Shown: one piece after another, positions 1 through 7,698 of the stretch
Position numbering within the stretch: position 1 is the stretch's first letter
Layout: every line of letters begins with the position of its first letter
Origin: Deltaproteobacteria bacterium
GTDB taxonomy: Bacteria; Desulfobacterota; Desulfobaccia; Desulfobaccales; 0-14-0-80-60-11
Length of the DNA stretch: 13,522 nucleotides
Assembly: GCA_019308625.1 (NCBI GenBank)
Contig: JAFDHU010000026.1
Span: forward strand, 1,089 to 14,610
Direction: 5' to 3'
The notes under the pieces: model-generated
Database searches by the model: none
What the model saw: the letters and a program-made list of their open reading frames with translations, nothing else
What the model was told of the DNA's origin: nothing
Made by a program: the position numbers and the translations under genes

Positions 1-436
1 ATTTATCAGATTTTGTAAACCAAATAATAGTCTCATAACGTCCAGAGAAGCGTCTATTACAATGGAGACCATGCTCGAAATGCCAGATTATCCGATTTCT
101 CATTTTTAATCCCAATTTTGCAAAAATTGGATAAAGAACTGCATCAAGCGGAACTATAGCTCCTTTTTCCACATAATTACCAATTTGCCAACAGATGCTC
201 CCATTATAAGACAAACAACGAACGCATTCTTTTATAACAACTTCCTGTTGTTCAAGATATAAATCCAATTTAAGTTTTTTCTCATATTCTTTTCCAATAT
301 TATAGGGAGGGGATGTTACAATCAGTTGAACAGATTCATTCGGAATGGTTTTTAACAAATCTAAACAGTTTCCATGATAAACCACTATATTTTCAGACAA
401 GTTAAAACTTCCGCTTATTTTCTGGCTGCTAAACAT
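1..436 (-). CDS. DNA methyltransferase, N4-cytosine/N6-adenine type, N-terminal part (runs off the window)
   Basis: The reading frame is open from an ATG at 434-436 to the window edge, giving 145 codons that read toward position 1. Near residue 41 the protein has T-S-P-P-Y-N, the catalytic motif IV (D/N/S-P-P-Y/F) of amino-methyltransferases that transfer a methyl group from S-adenosylmethionine to adenine N6 or cytosine N4. The upstream stretch (G-N-C-L-D-L-L) and the later R-F-S-G-R-Y-E-T-I-I-W-F-T-K block resemble the beta class, in which motif IV precedes the SAM-binding motif; the SAM-binding part would lie outside the window. The gene and its leader are strikingly AT-rich compared with everything to the right, which suggests horizontal acquisition, perhaps as part of a restriction-modification system. 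No partner nuclease is visible. The ribosome-binding site is weak, so the start is less certain than the family assignment. Confidence 0.85.
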   Translation of the reverse strand, partial: MFSSQKISGSFNLSENIVVYHGNCLDLLKTIPNESVQLIVTSPPYNIGKEYEKKLKLDLYLEQQEVVIKECVRCLSYNGSICWQIGNYVEKGAIVPLDAVLYPIFAKLGLKMRNRIIWHFEHGLHCNRRFSGRYETIIWFTKSDK

Positions 437-571
437 AAAATTGCCCTGATTTAAAGCAAATCTTAAATCTACTTAAAATATTTAAAATATCTTTACATCT
501 TGAAAAATCTTCAGTCATCTTTTATCAATATTTTCGGAAATTCTAGCTTAAGACTTTACATAAAAATTTAA
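437..571. other. AT-rich spacer between nrdJ and the methyltransferase gene
   Basis: This short, very AT-rich noncoding stretch separates the nrdJ stop from the methyltransferase start, both genes being on the minus strand. Base composition changes abruptly at the nrdJ stop. It has several AT-only inverted stretches around 475-495 but no convincing GC-rich terminator hairpin and no clear -35/-10 pair. It could be the edge of an inserted block. Confidence 0.5.
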
Positions 572-2777
572 TCAGCTGCACCTGGAAAACCCGCAGAAAC
601 GGCACACCAGACAGCCGGATTCGGGCTCCATGGTGGAGCCGCAGTCGGGGCACAGACCCAGGGCATCGGCCTGCTTGGGTGTCTCCACCTCGGCCACCGC
701 CGCCAGCACCTGGGTCCGGACAGGACAAGACCTGCCGGCCGTTCTGCCAGATAGGGTTGGGGCAGCGGATGCCGGTGATCTGCTTGATGATGGATTCAAT
801 CTTTACCCCAGAGCGCAGGGCCAAGGAAATCAGGCGGCCGGTGGACTCAATCTGGCTGGAGGCGCAGCCCCCGGTTTTGCCCATCTGGGCGAAAACCTCG
901 CAAAACCCCAAGTCGTCCCGGTTCACCGTAACATAAAGCTTGCCGCAACCCGTGGTAATGCGCCGGGTGACCCCCACGGTGGCCTCGGGCCGAGGGCGAG
1001 GCTCAATGTAGTGCATCTCCTGGGACTTGGCCGCAGTCGGGCTGCCGAGGTTCAGGACCTGGCTGTCCCGGCTGCCGTCGCGGTAGATAGTGACCCCCTT
1101 TAGACCCCTCTCATAAGCCATGAGATACACTTGGCGCACGTCCTCTACCGTGGCTTGGTGGGGGAAATTCACGGTTTTGCTCACGGCGTTGTCGGTATGC
1201 TTCTGAAAGGCAGCCTGAATACGGATATGCCACAGAGGGGAGACCTCGTGGGCAGTGACAAAGAGCCGGCGGATGTCCTGGGGAATCTCCTTGAAATCCC
1301 GGATGGTTCCGGTTTTGGCCACAGCCCGCATAAGCTCCGGGGAATAAAATCCTCGGCGCCGGGCAATTTCCTCAAAATAGGGGTGCACTTCCACCAGTTC
1401 GGTGCCCTCCAGCACCCGCCGGATATAGGAAACCGCGAACAGAGGCTCAATGCCGGAGCTGGCCCCGGCGATGATGCTGATGGTGCCGGTGGGGGCGATG
1501 GTGGTGACCGTGGCGTTACGCATGCGGCCTATGCCGTTGCTTTCATATTTGCTGCCGGGGAAGGTAGGAAAGTTGCCCCGTTTGGCGGCCAGCTCCGCGG
1601 AGGCCGCCTTGGCCTCCTGGTCAATGAAGGCCATGATCTCTTCGGCCACCTGCACTGCCTCTTCGGAGTTATAGGGGATGCCCAGCTTCAGCAGCAGGTC
1701 GGCAAAGCCCATGACCCCCAGGCCGATTTTGCGGTTGGCCTTGGTCTGCTCCTCAATCACCGGCAGGGGGAACCGGTTGGCGTCAATGACGTTATCCAGG
1801 AAATGCACCGCGGTGTGCACCATTTCCTTGAGTTTGGTGTAGTTGAGGCTACCGCCGTCGGCTACCTGGCCCAGGTTAAGAGAGCCCAGGTTGCAGGATT
1901 CATAGGGCAACAGGGGCTGCTCGCCGCAGGGGTTGGTGGCCTCAATCTCTCCCAGGTGGGGCAGGGGGTTGTTCCGGTTGACGGCGTCCAGGAAGACAAT
2001 GCCCGGCTCACCGGTGGCCCAGGCGCTTTGGACAATGAGCTCAAAGAGCTCCCGGGCCCGGACCCGCCGCACCTCCCGACCGGTGCGGGGATTGACCAGG
2101 GGGAAGCTCTTGTCCTCCTTGACCGCTTCCATGAACTCATCGGTCAGACCCACGGAGATGTTGAAGTTGGTGAGCTTTTTGGTGTCGTTCTTGCAGGTGA
2201 TGAATTTTTCAATGTCCGGATGGTCCACCCGCAGAAGCCCCATGTTGGCCCCCCGGCGGGTGCCGCCCTGCTTGATGGTCTCGGTGGCCACGTCAAAGAT
2301 GTTCATGAAGGAAATGGGCCCGGAGGCCACTCCCTTGGTAGACAGCACCGGGTCGTTTTCCGGGCGGATGCGGGAGAAGGAAAAGCCGGTGCCGCCGCCG
2401 GACTTGTGAATCATGGCGGTGTGTTTGATGGCCTCAAAGATGCTCTCAATGCTGTCTTCCACTGGCAATACAAAGCAGGCAGAGAGCTGGCCCAGTTCCC
2501 GGCCGGCGTTCATAAGAGTGGGGGAGTTGGGCATAAACGCCAGGGAGGCCATGAGGTCATAGAATTTTCGGGCGGTGGTCCCCACATCCGCCTCGGGGTC
2601 ATAGAGGCGGTCCACGGCAGCGATGGTCTCAGCCACCCGGCGGAACATGTCCGGCGCGGCTTCGGTGGGTTCGCCCTGTTCATCCTTCTTGAGATAACGG
2701 CGCTTCAGGACCACCACGGCATTGGGGCTCAAGGGCAAATCACCTCTTATCTCCTGATGCTGTGGGTGCAAGTTCAT
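572..2777 (-). CDS. nrdJ: Adenosylcobalamin-dependent (class II) ribonucleotide reductase, with an apparent 1-nt frameshift near the C-terminus
   Basis: This enzyme reduces ribonucleotides to deoxyribonucleotides using a B12-derived radical and no oxygen. The ATG follows a GGGGGAG ribosome-binding site. Visible motifs are C101 (S-A-C-F-V) and C295 (E-S-C-N-L-G), the expected active-site redox pair; N-P-C-G-E at 282-286 with thiyl-radical C284 and E286; G-G-G-T-G-F at 127-132; A-P-T-G-T at 428-432; and a TSCPD-type domain at about 608-688. After residue D688 (codon 714-716) the frame goes wrong and would run to 543 with a low-complexity tail. The +1 frame from there encodes a sensible end, V-L-A-A-V-A-E-V-E..., then a zinc-ribbon-like C-P-D-C-G...C-R-F-C-G-F-S-R-C, stopping at 572. 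Dropping one G from the GGG at 712-714 joins the two parts, giving a protein of about 734 aa. The cause may be a sequencing error or a real mutation. If real, the reducing C-terminal cysteines would be lost. Confidence 0.9.
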
Positions 2778-2819
2778 GTTCTCCCCCTCATTTCAGGTGT
2801 TTGCCAAAAAAGCCTTAAA

Positions 2820-2835
2820 ATCCAATATATTGTGC
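2820..2835 (-). promoter_or_regulatory. NrdR-like box 2
   Basis: The minus-strand sequence GCACAATATATTGGAT contains the whole core CACAATATATTG of the NrdR consensus. Its centre is 32 bp from that of box 1, the characteristic pair spacing. It falls just downstream of the predicted -10, so a bound repressor would cover the start site. Confidence 0.7.
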
Positions 2836-2844
2836 TTTCAAACT

Positions 2845-2874
2845 ATAATACCTACAACATATTGAGTCTGTCAA
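2845..2874 (-). promoter_or_regulatory. Sigma70-type promoter of nrdJ
   Basis: On the minus strand TTGACA (2869-2874) is followed after 18 nt by TATTAT (2845-2850). This is a perfect -35 and a near-consensus -10, lying about 70 bp upstream of the nrdJ start. The two NrdR-like boxes overlap the spacer and the region just downstream, as expected for a repressed promoter. Confidence 0.65.
2852..2867 (-). promoter_or_regulatory. NrdR-like box 1 (promoter-proximal to the -35)
   Basis: The minus-strand sequence ACTCAATATGTTGTAG matches the core of the NrdR operator consensus (ACACWATATATWGTGT) with one mismatch in the central block. It lies in the spacer of the predicted nrdJ promoter. NrdR is the ATP-cone/zinc-ribbon repressor of ribonucleotide reductase genes. 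Its boxes usually come in pairs about three helical turns apart, and that spacing is seen here. Confidence 0.65.
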
Positions 2875-3073
2875 GCAAAATTTTTTAGTCAAGAAAAGCG
2901 ACAGGGATTTTATGCCAGGCCCGGTGGTTCGATTAACTCTTCATTTGTATAGTATCATAACCTACTGAAGTAGGAAAGCCCCCTGGTGAAAATTTTTTGG
3001 TTTCACCTTTCTGTCTGAAGTAATGAGAATATCCGGCGTCAGAGACAGGCCATTTTAAAGCCAGACAGAGTCG

Positions 3074-3102
3074 TTGCCTTTTCCCAGACCCTGCGTTATA
3101 AA
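3074..3102 (+). promoter_or_regulatory. Candidate sigma70 promoter of fabH
   Basis: TTGCCT (3074-3079) and TATAAA (3097-3102) are separated by 17 nt. Transcription would begin near 3109, leaving a leader of about 34 nt before the preferred GTG start at 3143. The -35 is only a partial match. Confidence 0.45.
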
Positions 3103-3142
3103 TTAGTCCAACCTTGTACCCTTGTCATACCGGGGGTGGATT

Positions 3143-4132
3143 GTGGGGGCACGGAAAATTGGCATCCTGGGTACCGGGTCCTATGCGCCGCAGGTGGTGC
3201 TGACCAATCAGGACCTGGAGAAGCTGGTGGACACCACTGACCAGTGGATCCGGGAACGCACCGGCATCATAGAGCGGCGCATCTGCGGGCCGGAGGAGAC
3301 GGTGGCCACCATGGCCCTGGAGGCTGCCCGGCGGGCCCTGGATGCCGCGGGCCTAACTCCCGACCGCCTGAGCTACATCATCGTGGGCACCAACACGCCC
3401 GACTACCTTTTCCCAGCCATCGCCATCCGGATCCAGGACGCCCTGGGGGTCAATTCCACCCTGGCAGCCTTTGATCTGCAGGCCGGCTGTACCGGCTTCA
3501 ATTACGGGCTCTACATCGCCGAACGGCTGGTGGCCCCGGAAGGCAAGTACGCCTTGATCATCGGTAGCGACGCGTCTTCGCGCTTCACGGACTGGACGGA
3601 TCGTTCCACCTGCGTGCTTTTCGGAGACGGGGCGGGAGCCGCGGTATTAGGGCCGGTGGCCCGAGGAGGGATTATCGCCCAGTTCGTAGCCTCCAGCCTT
3701 AACATGAAACTTTACTGTGAAACGGAATTCAATGCAGAAAACAGCCCCTTTCAGCCCCGGCAACTGACCACCGCCCGGCACTTTCTCAAAATGGACGGCC
3801 CGGAAATCTTCAAGTTCGCGGTCAAGGCGGTGCGGGAGAGTATCCGGCGCATTTCCGAAATCACCGGCATCCCTCGGGAGGAGTTTGATTATTTCATCAT
3901 CCATCAAGCCAATAACCGCATCATTGAGGCTGCGGCCCGATTTGCCCGGGTGCCTATGGAGAAATTCTTTGTGAACGTGCACTGCTACGGCAATACCTCG
4001 GCGGCCTCGGTGCCCTTGGCCTTGGACGAGGCGGTGCGGGCCGGCAAGCTCAAGGTCGGCGACAAGGTCTTCCTGTGCAGCTTCGGGGCAGGGGTTACCT
4101 GGAGCGCTGCCCTGATGGAATGGGGGGTGTAA
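3143..4132 (+). CDS. fabH: 3-oxoacyl-[acyl-carrier-protein] synthase III (KAS III)
   Basis: FabH condenses acyl-CoA (usually acetyl-CoA) with malonyl-ACP to start type II fatty-acid synthesis in the cytoplasm. The catalytic triad is complete: C116 in A-G-C-T-G-F, H254 in I-I-H-Q-A-N and N284 in Y-G-N-T-S-A-A-S (numbered from the GTG start). The G-D-G-A-G-A-A-V-L-G motif and the C-terminal F-G-A-G-V-T-W are also present. The start chosen is GTG at 3143, because GGGGGTGG lies just before it and K-I-G-I-L-G-T-G-S-Y then begins about where the family does. An in-frame TTG at 3122 would add seven residues. At 329 aa it is the usual length. It stands alone, with no fab or plsX genes beside it, so a role in another condensation cannot be excluded. 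The family assignment is firm. Confidence 0.93.
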   Translation: MGARKIGILGTGSYAPQVVLTNQDLEKLVDTTDQWIRERTGIIERRICGPEETVATMALEAARRALDAAGLTPDRLSYIIVGTNTPDYLFPAIAIRIQDALGVNSTLAAFDLQAGCTGFNYGLYIAERLVAPEGKYALIIGSDASSRFTDWTDRSTCVLFGDGAGAAVLGPVARGGIIAQFVASSLNMKLYCETEFNAENSPFQPRQLTTARHFLKMDGPEIFKFAVKAVRESIRRISEITGIPREEFDYFIIHQANNRIIEAAARFARVPMEKFFVNVHCYGNTSAASVPLALDEAVRAGKLKVGDKVFLCSFGAGVTWSAALMEWGV

Positions 4133-4305
4133 GCCTCCGGGCCAGGGCTCCGTTTGAACATCTACCCGATTTCCTGCACTCCTAGCCCAAGACTCAGCCA
4201 GGACCCCTCTTTGGGCGCCGGGACGAGCTTCCGGTCAGCCGTGCCTTATAGGCCGCTAACGTACTTTTGGAGGGAAGAAACTCGAGCGGTTCGGAAATCT
4301 TGCAG

Positions 4306-4662
4306 TTATTCTTTTTTCCCGCTCAACGCCAGGATTTTCTCCAGGCATTCTTCCGGGGTTAACCGGTTGGCAAAGAATTCTGTCAAGGTAAAGAGGAAGG
4401 GGTCTTCCACGAAGGAGCGCTGTAAGGCCAGACGGTCCCCTTGGCTGGGGAAATTGAGCTCAACTTGAAAGTGTTTGGCCACGTGGCGGAACAGCTCCAA
4501 CTGCAGGACTTCGGCTTGGCGCATCTGGCTTTCAACTTGAAACAGCAGCCGCCGGAGGCGCGTCAGATAGTCCTCCCGTTCCTGGTATTCCCGCCGCTGG
4601 TGCTCCAAAAAATTCAAATGCTGGGCTTTGGCCAGTTGGCTGAAGGGAATAATTTTGCTCAC
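4306..4662 (-). CDS. Small hypothetical protein, helical with probable coiled coil
   Basis: I do not recognise this 118-aa protein. The preferred start is GTG at 4660-4662, which follows GGGGAGGA at good spacing; an in-frame ATG at 4689 lies upstream of that ribosome-binding site. Residues about 18-58 are rich in E, R, Q and L with heptad-like spacing (E-H-Q-R-R-E-Y-Q-E-R-E...), which suggests a coiled coil. The C-terminal half is amphipathic. There is no signal peptide, membrane segment or cysteine. Codon use resembles the neighbours and the opposite-strand frames give no better protein. It is transcribed divergently from hisI and convergently with fabH. Confidence 0.65.
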   Translation of the reverse strand: MSKIIPFSQLAKAQHLNFLEHQRREYQEREDYLTRLRRLLFQVESQMRQAEVLQLELFRHVAKHFQVELNFPSQGDRLALQRSFVEDPFLFTLTEFFANRLTPEECLEKILALSGKKE

Positions 4663-4733
4663 CGAGGTCCTCCCCAGGAAATTTATCATTCAGTCTTGTG
4701 CAATAAAATAAAAAAGGATAATTTTTTTTGGTT

Positions 4734-5120
4734 ATGCTGGAATTAGTGCCTGATTTCGACAAACTGGGAGGCCTGCTGCCGGCGGTGGTACAGGATGCCG
4801 CCACCGGAGAGGTGCTGATGGTGGCCTTTATGAACCGGGAGGCCTGGGAGCGGACCCTGGAAACCGGGGAAGCCCACTATTTCAGCCGCAGTCGCCACAC
4901 CCTGTGGCACAAGGGCGGCTCCAGCGGCCATGTGCAGCGGGTCAAGGAAATTTACCTGGACTGCGACGCGGATACAGTGCTCCTGAAAGTGGAGCAGGTG
5001 GGCGGCGCCGCCTGCCATACCGGCTACCGGAGCTGCTTTTACCGCCGCTACACGGGGGAGGGCTGGGAGGTGGTAGGCCAAAAGGTCTTTGATCCCAAGG
5101 AGGTTTACGGAGGTGGATAA
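4734..5120 (+). CDS. hisI: Phosphoribosyl-AMP cyclohydrolase
   Basis: HisI opens the purine ring of phosphoribosyl-AMP, the third step of histidine synthesis, in the cytoplasm. This is the stand-alone cyclohydrolase (128 aa) without the fused HisE pyrophosphohydrolase domain. Diagnostic features are F-M-N near 32-34; Y-F-S-R-S-R-x-x-L-W-x-K-G at 49-61; S-G-H at 64-66; the metal-binding D-C-D-A-D at 76-80 (D76, D78, D80, C77); and C-H-T-G-Y-R-S-C at 94-101. The ATG at 4734 is used; a TTG two codons earlier is possible. The ribosome-binding site is poor (AAGGAT about 14 nt upstream). Its end overlaps the hisG start by 8 bp, so the two are very likely co-translated. Confidence 0.95.
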   Translation: MLELVPDFDKLGGLLPAVVQDAATGEVLMVAFMNREAWERTLETGEAHYFSRSRHTLWHKGGSSGHVQRVKEIYLDCDADTVLLKVEQVGGAACHTGYRSCFYRRYTGEGWEVVGQKVFDPKEVYGGG

Positions 5121-5988
5121 GCTCAGGTTGGGGATTCCCAAGGGAAGCCTGGAAAAGGCGACCATTGACCTGTTCCGCCGAGCCGGCTGGAATATTCAGG
5201 TCAACGGGCGCAGCTACTTCCCGGAAATTGACGACCCGGAGATTTCCTGTTCCATGTGTCGGGCTCAGGAAATGAGCCGCTACGTGGAAAATGGCACCCT
5301 GGATTGCGGCCTCACCGGCAAGGACTGGATCATGGAAAACGACTCCAAGGTGGTGGTGGTGGCCGATCTCATGTATTCCAAGTCCTCGCATAACCCGGTG
5401 CGCTGGGTGCTGGCGGTACCGGTGGACTCGCCCATCCAGAGCCTGCATGACCTGGCGGGGAAAAAAATCGCCACCGAACTGGTAAACTACACCCGGCGCT
5501 ATTTTGAAGCCCGGCAGATTCCCGTCAAGGTGGAATTTTCCTGGGGCGCCACCGAAGCCAAGGTGGCCGCCGGGCTGGCGGACGCGGTGGTGGAGGCCAC
5601 CGAGACGGGCAGCACCCTGCGGGCCCACGGCCTAAAGATAGTACATGAATTCTTCCAGTCCAACACCCAGCTCATCGCCAATCCTGAGGTCTGGGAAAAC
5701 AACCCGGCCAAACGGGAAAAGATCAACAACATCGTGGTGCTGCTGATGGGGGCGCTGCGGGCAGAAAGAATGGTGGGCCTGAAGATGAACTGCCCGGAGG
5801 AGAATTTGAAAGAGATTGTGGAACTCCTGCCCAGCCTGCTGGCTCCCACCATCTCACCCCTCTATGAAACCGACTGGTACTCTGTAGAAGTGGTGGTGAA
5901 CCAGAGCGAGGTACGCTACCTGGTGCCCCAACTGGTGGCCGCCGGGGCTCAGGGCATCGTGGAGTATCCGCTGCACAAGGTAATTTAA
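5113..5988 (+). CDS. hisG: ATP phosphoribosyltransferase, long form
   Basis: HisG joins ATP and PRPP, the committed and feedback-regulated first step of histidine synthesis. The GTG start at 5113 lies 9 nt after AAGGAGG, inside the end of hisI; an in-frame TTG at 5089 would put this ribosome-binding site within the gene. The protein is 291 aa, the size of the long form, which carries a C-terminal ACT-like histidine-binding domain (here about 215-291) and needs no HisZ. The N-terminus has G-I-P-K-G-S-L (7-13), and the PRPP-binding signature is D-A-V-V-E-A-T-E-T-G-S-T at 157-168. hisI preceding hisG with no other his genes shows that the pathway is split in this genome. Confidence 0.95.
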   Translation: MDKLRLGIPKGSLEKATIDLFRRAGWNIQVNGRSYFPEIDDPEISCSMCRAQEMSRYVENGTLDCGLTGKDWIMENDSKVVVVADLMYSKSSHNPVRWVLAVPVDSPIQSLHDLAGKKIATELVNYTRRYFEARQIPVKVEFSWGATEAKVAAGLADAVVEATETGSTLRAHGLKIVHEFFQSNTQLIANPEVWENNPAKREKINNIVVLLMGALRAERMVGLKMNCPEENLKEIVELLPSLLAPTISPLYETDWYSVEVVVNQSEVRYLVPQLVAAGAQGIVEYPLHKVI

Positions 5989-6000
5989 GCTGGGCGGCCG

Positions 6001-6029
6001 TTCCCCGCCGGTGGGACTTGTTTTATAAT
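6001..6029 (+). promoter_or_regulatory. Possible promoter before the YkgJ-type gene
   Basis: A perfect -10 hexamer TATAAT lies at 6024-6029, shortly after the hisG stop. Seventeen nt upstream is only TTCCCC, a poor -35. If used, transcription would begin near 6036, favouring the ATG at 6078 over the upstream TTG at 6018 as the start of the next gene. Confidence 0.3.
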
Positions 6030-6077
6030 CCGGCACAAGGCGGTTCATTATCTCTTTGCAACAGATTCCTCCCTGCC

Positions 6078-7001
6078 ATGCCAGGTGGGTCTAAAATCTC
6101 CGAAGTTTTTGCCCAGACTGCCGATCCCCACGGGTGGTTGAGTGGATACCTGCGCGCCCGGGCGCGGTTGGCCTCTTTTATGACTGAGTTTCACTGCGAT
6201 CCTGCCTGTACCCGGCCAGGGTGCAAACGGGAGGACATGCAGGTTCCGGCCACCATCATTGATCTCCTGGGGGTAGCCCTACACCGCCGCCAGTCGGTGT
6301 CCGAGACCTACCGCCGCCATTTTTTGCTGGGACTGTTGGCCGACGGCAGGGACAACGGCATCCGCCTGGTCCTCCCCCGGCTCAGAAAACCCTGTCCTTT
6401 TCTGGAAAACGACTTGTGCAGCATTTATCCGGTGCGTCCCCTGCCCTGTGCGCTTTTCCCCGAATATCCCGCCAGCCGGAGCGACATGGAGGCGCGGGCG
6501 GAAAACCGGGTTTTCCGGGAGTATCTCTGTCTGCAACATCCCATTTCCCTTTCCCCGGAGCGCGCCCAAGTCTTAGCCGAACTGAGAGGCAGGTGGGAAC
6601 GCGAGGTTCTGGTGTCAGGGTTTTATCTCTTCGGACATGGCCGTTGCCATCTGGACTGCCGGAATCTCATGGAGCAGATTCTCCCGCGGCCTCGTTCTGC
6701 GGTTGCCGCTGATATAGAAGCTCAATCGGCCTCCCAGAGGGTTCCGCCGCGCTCGGCGCTGGAGCATTTTTTCCGGGAGCATCTGGCGCGGCACCAACCC
6801 TTTGTGGGAGTGGAGGAGAAAATCCGGCAACTTGACGACCCGGAGGAACAGGCGCGGTTCTTCAAGCTTCTTCAGGACGACCGCCTGGTGAAAAAACTTC
6901 GGCAGGCCGGGGAAGATAAGGCCTTGGTCTTCCGGTTCTTTGACGGCCAACTCAAAGCCCGGCGGCGCAGCCTCCTTCCTGAGGAATGCAAATTCTACTG
7001 A
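6078..7001 (+). CDS. YkgJ-family cysteine-cluster protein
   Basis: The protein has the cysteine pattern of the YkgJ (CxxCxxxCC-like) family, thought to bind zinc or an Fe-S cluster; the function of the family is not established. From the ATG at 6078 (307 aa), cysteines are seen at C40, C44 and C49 (C-D-P-A-C-T-R-P-G-C) and at C106, C114 and C124 in C-P-F-L-E-N-D-L-C-S-I-Y-P-V-R-P-L-P-C, which is the family hallmark. More cysteines follow in the middle (G-R-C-H-L-D-C). The C-terminal third is charged and helical. No good ribosome-binding site precedes 6078, and an in-frame TTG at 6018 would add 20 residues of unlikely composition. It sits 109 bp before a hydrogenase maturation protease, so a role in metal-enzyme assembly is possible but only an inference. 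Confidence 0.75.
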   Translation: MPGGSKISEVFAQTADPHGWLSGYLRARARLASFMTEFHCDPACTRPGCKREDMQVPATIIDLLGVALHRRQSVSETYRRHFLLGLLADGRDNGIRLVLPRLRKPCPFLENDLCSIYPVRPLPCALFPEYPASRSDMEARAENRVFREYLCLQHPISLSPERAQVLAELRGRWEREVLVSGFYLFGHGRCHLDCRNLMEQILPRPRSAVAADIEAQSASQRVPPRSALEHFFREHLARHQPFVGVEEKIRQLDDPEEQARFFKLLQDDRLVKKLRQAGEDKALVFRFFDGQLKARRRSLLPEECKFY

Positions 7002-7110
7002 TAAACCGAAGCACCAAGGAATCCCATGCGGCCAGAGGGTTGTGGGGCGGGTATTGTCCAGAGGCCCTCCCGCAACAGGTTCTCCTCCGGCGGCTTTCTC
7101 CAGGCGCCTT

Positions 7111-7593
7111 ATGGCTGAAGAAAATATTACCCCCTCCGTCCTGATTTTCGGATGCGGCAACGTCCTCCGGGGAGATGATGGCTTGGGTCCGGCGGTGGTG
7201 AAGCGCCTCCAGGAGCATTATGAGCTGCCCGAAGGAGTCTTGGCCCTGGACGTGGGCACGGGCCTGCGGGAGGCGCTGCTGGACCTGATGTTGAGCGGAC
7301 ATCAACCCCGGCAGATCATCATCGTGGACGCGATGGACCTCCCCGGGCAGTTGCCCGGAGAGGTCAGGGAAATCGCCCTGGAGGACCTTCCGGTCTCCTA
7401 CACCGCGAATTTTTCCTTGCATCAGTTCCCCAGTGTAAATATGCTGAAAGAACTCAGAGCCTGTACCGGCGCGACTCTCACCCTGTTGGCGGTGCAGGTA
7501 GGGGAGTCTCGGGGAGACATCAGAGAAACCTTGAGCCCCCCAGTAGCTGACGCGGTGGATACGGTTTGCCGGTTGATTTTGAGAAATATTTAA
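7111..7593 (+). CDS. Hydrogenase maturation protease (HybD/HycI/FrhD-like, peptidase M52)
   Basis: These endopeptidases remove the C-terminal tail of the [NiFe]-hydrogenase large subunit once nickel is inserted. The 160-aa protein has the family N-terminus G-C-G-N-V-L-R-G-D-D-G-L-G (14-26), I-I-I-V-D-A-M-D (69-76) and L-H-Q (103-105). By analogy with HybD the nickel-sensing ligands would be D23, D73 and H104. The ATG at 7111 is preferred because M-A-E-E-N-I-T-P-S-V-L-I-F-G gives the normal length; the frame is open further upstream but reads as low-complexity sequence. No hydrogenase structural gene is in the window. The next gene encodes an electron-transfer protein of the kind often coupled to hydrogenases, which may explain the placement. 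Confidence 0.88.
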   Translation: MAEENITPSVLIFGCGNVLRGDDGLGPAVVKRLQEHYELPEGVLALDVGTGLREALLDLMLSGHQPRQIIIVDAMDLPGQLPGEVREIALEDLPVSYTANFSLHQFPSVNMLKELRACTGATLTLLAVQVGESRGDIRETLSPPVADAVDTVCRLILRNI

Positions 7594-7600
7594 TTTTTCC

Positions 7601-7628
7601 TTGAAAAAATTTCTGCTATATTTATACT
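7601..7628 (+). promoter_or_regulatory. Candidate sigma70 promoter of the Fe-S oxidoreductase gene
   Basis: TTGAAA (7601-7606) and TATACT (7623-7628) are 16 nt apart, in an AT-rich stretch directly after the protease stop codon. The leader would be about 65 nt. The gene may therefore be transcribed separately from the protease as well as by read-through. Confidence 0.5.
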
Positions 7629-7698
7629 AGGTTTGTTTTCAACTAATTGAGGTGCAACTGCTGGCAATTGAGGATCCCTTTGCCTAGCTGGAGGAACA

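Larger units (their letters stand above)
2778..3142. other. Divergent intergenic region between nrdJ and fabH
   Basis: This 365-bp noncoding stretch holds the nrdJ promoter with its two NrdR-like boxes on the left and a likely fabH promoter on the right. Between them are two small inverted repeats: CCTAC/GTAGG at 2961-2974 around a TGAA loop, and GGTGAAA/TTTCACC at 2985-2991 and 3001-3007. No RNA gene was recognised. Confidence 0.6.

Noticed and set aside
711..716. Programmed +1 frameshifting in nrdJ
   Set aside because: The site lacks a recognised slippery codon and stop-codon context, and NrdJ proteins are not known to need recoding. A one-base insertion or error in a short G-run is simpler.
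1131..2888. A 585-codon open frame on the plus strand opposite nrdJ
   Set aside because: It lies antisense to a clearly homologous reductase. Its composition (G, H and V-rich, no recognisable domain) is typical of the shadow frame of a GC-rich gene.
2922..2940. tRNA T-loop-like sequence GGTTCGATTAACTC
   Set aside because: There is no matching acceptor, D or anticodon arm around it.
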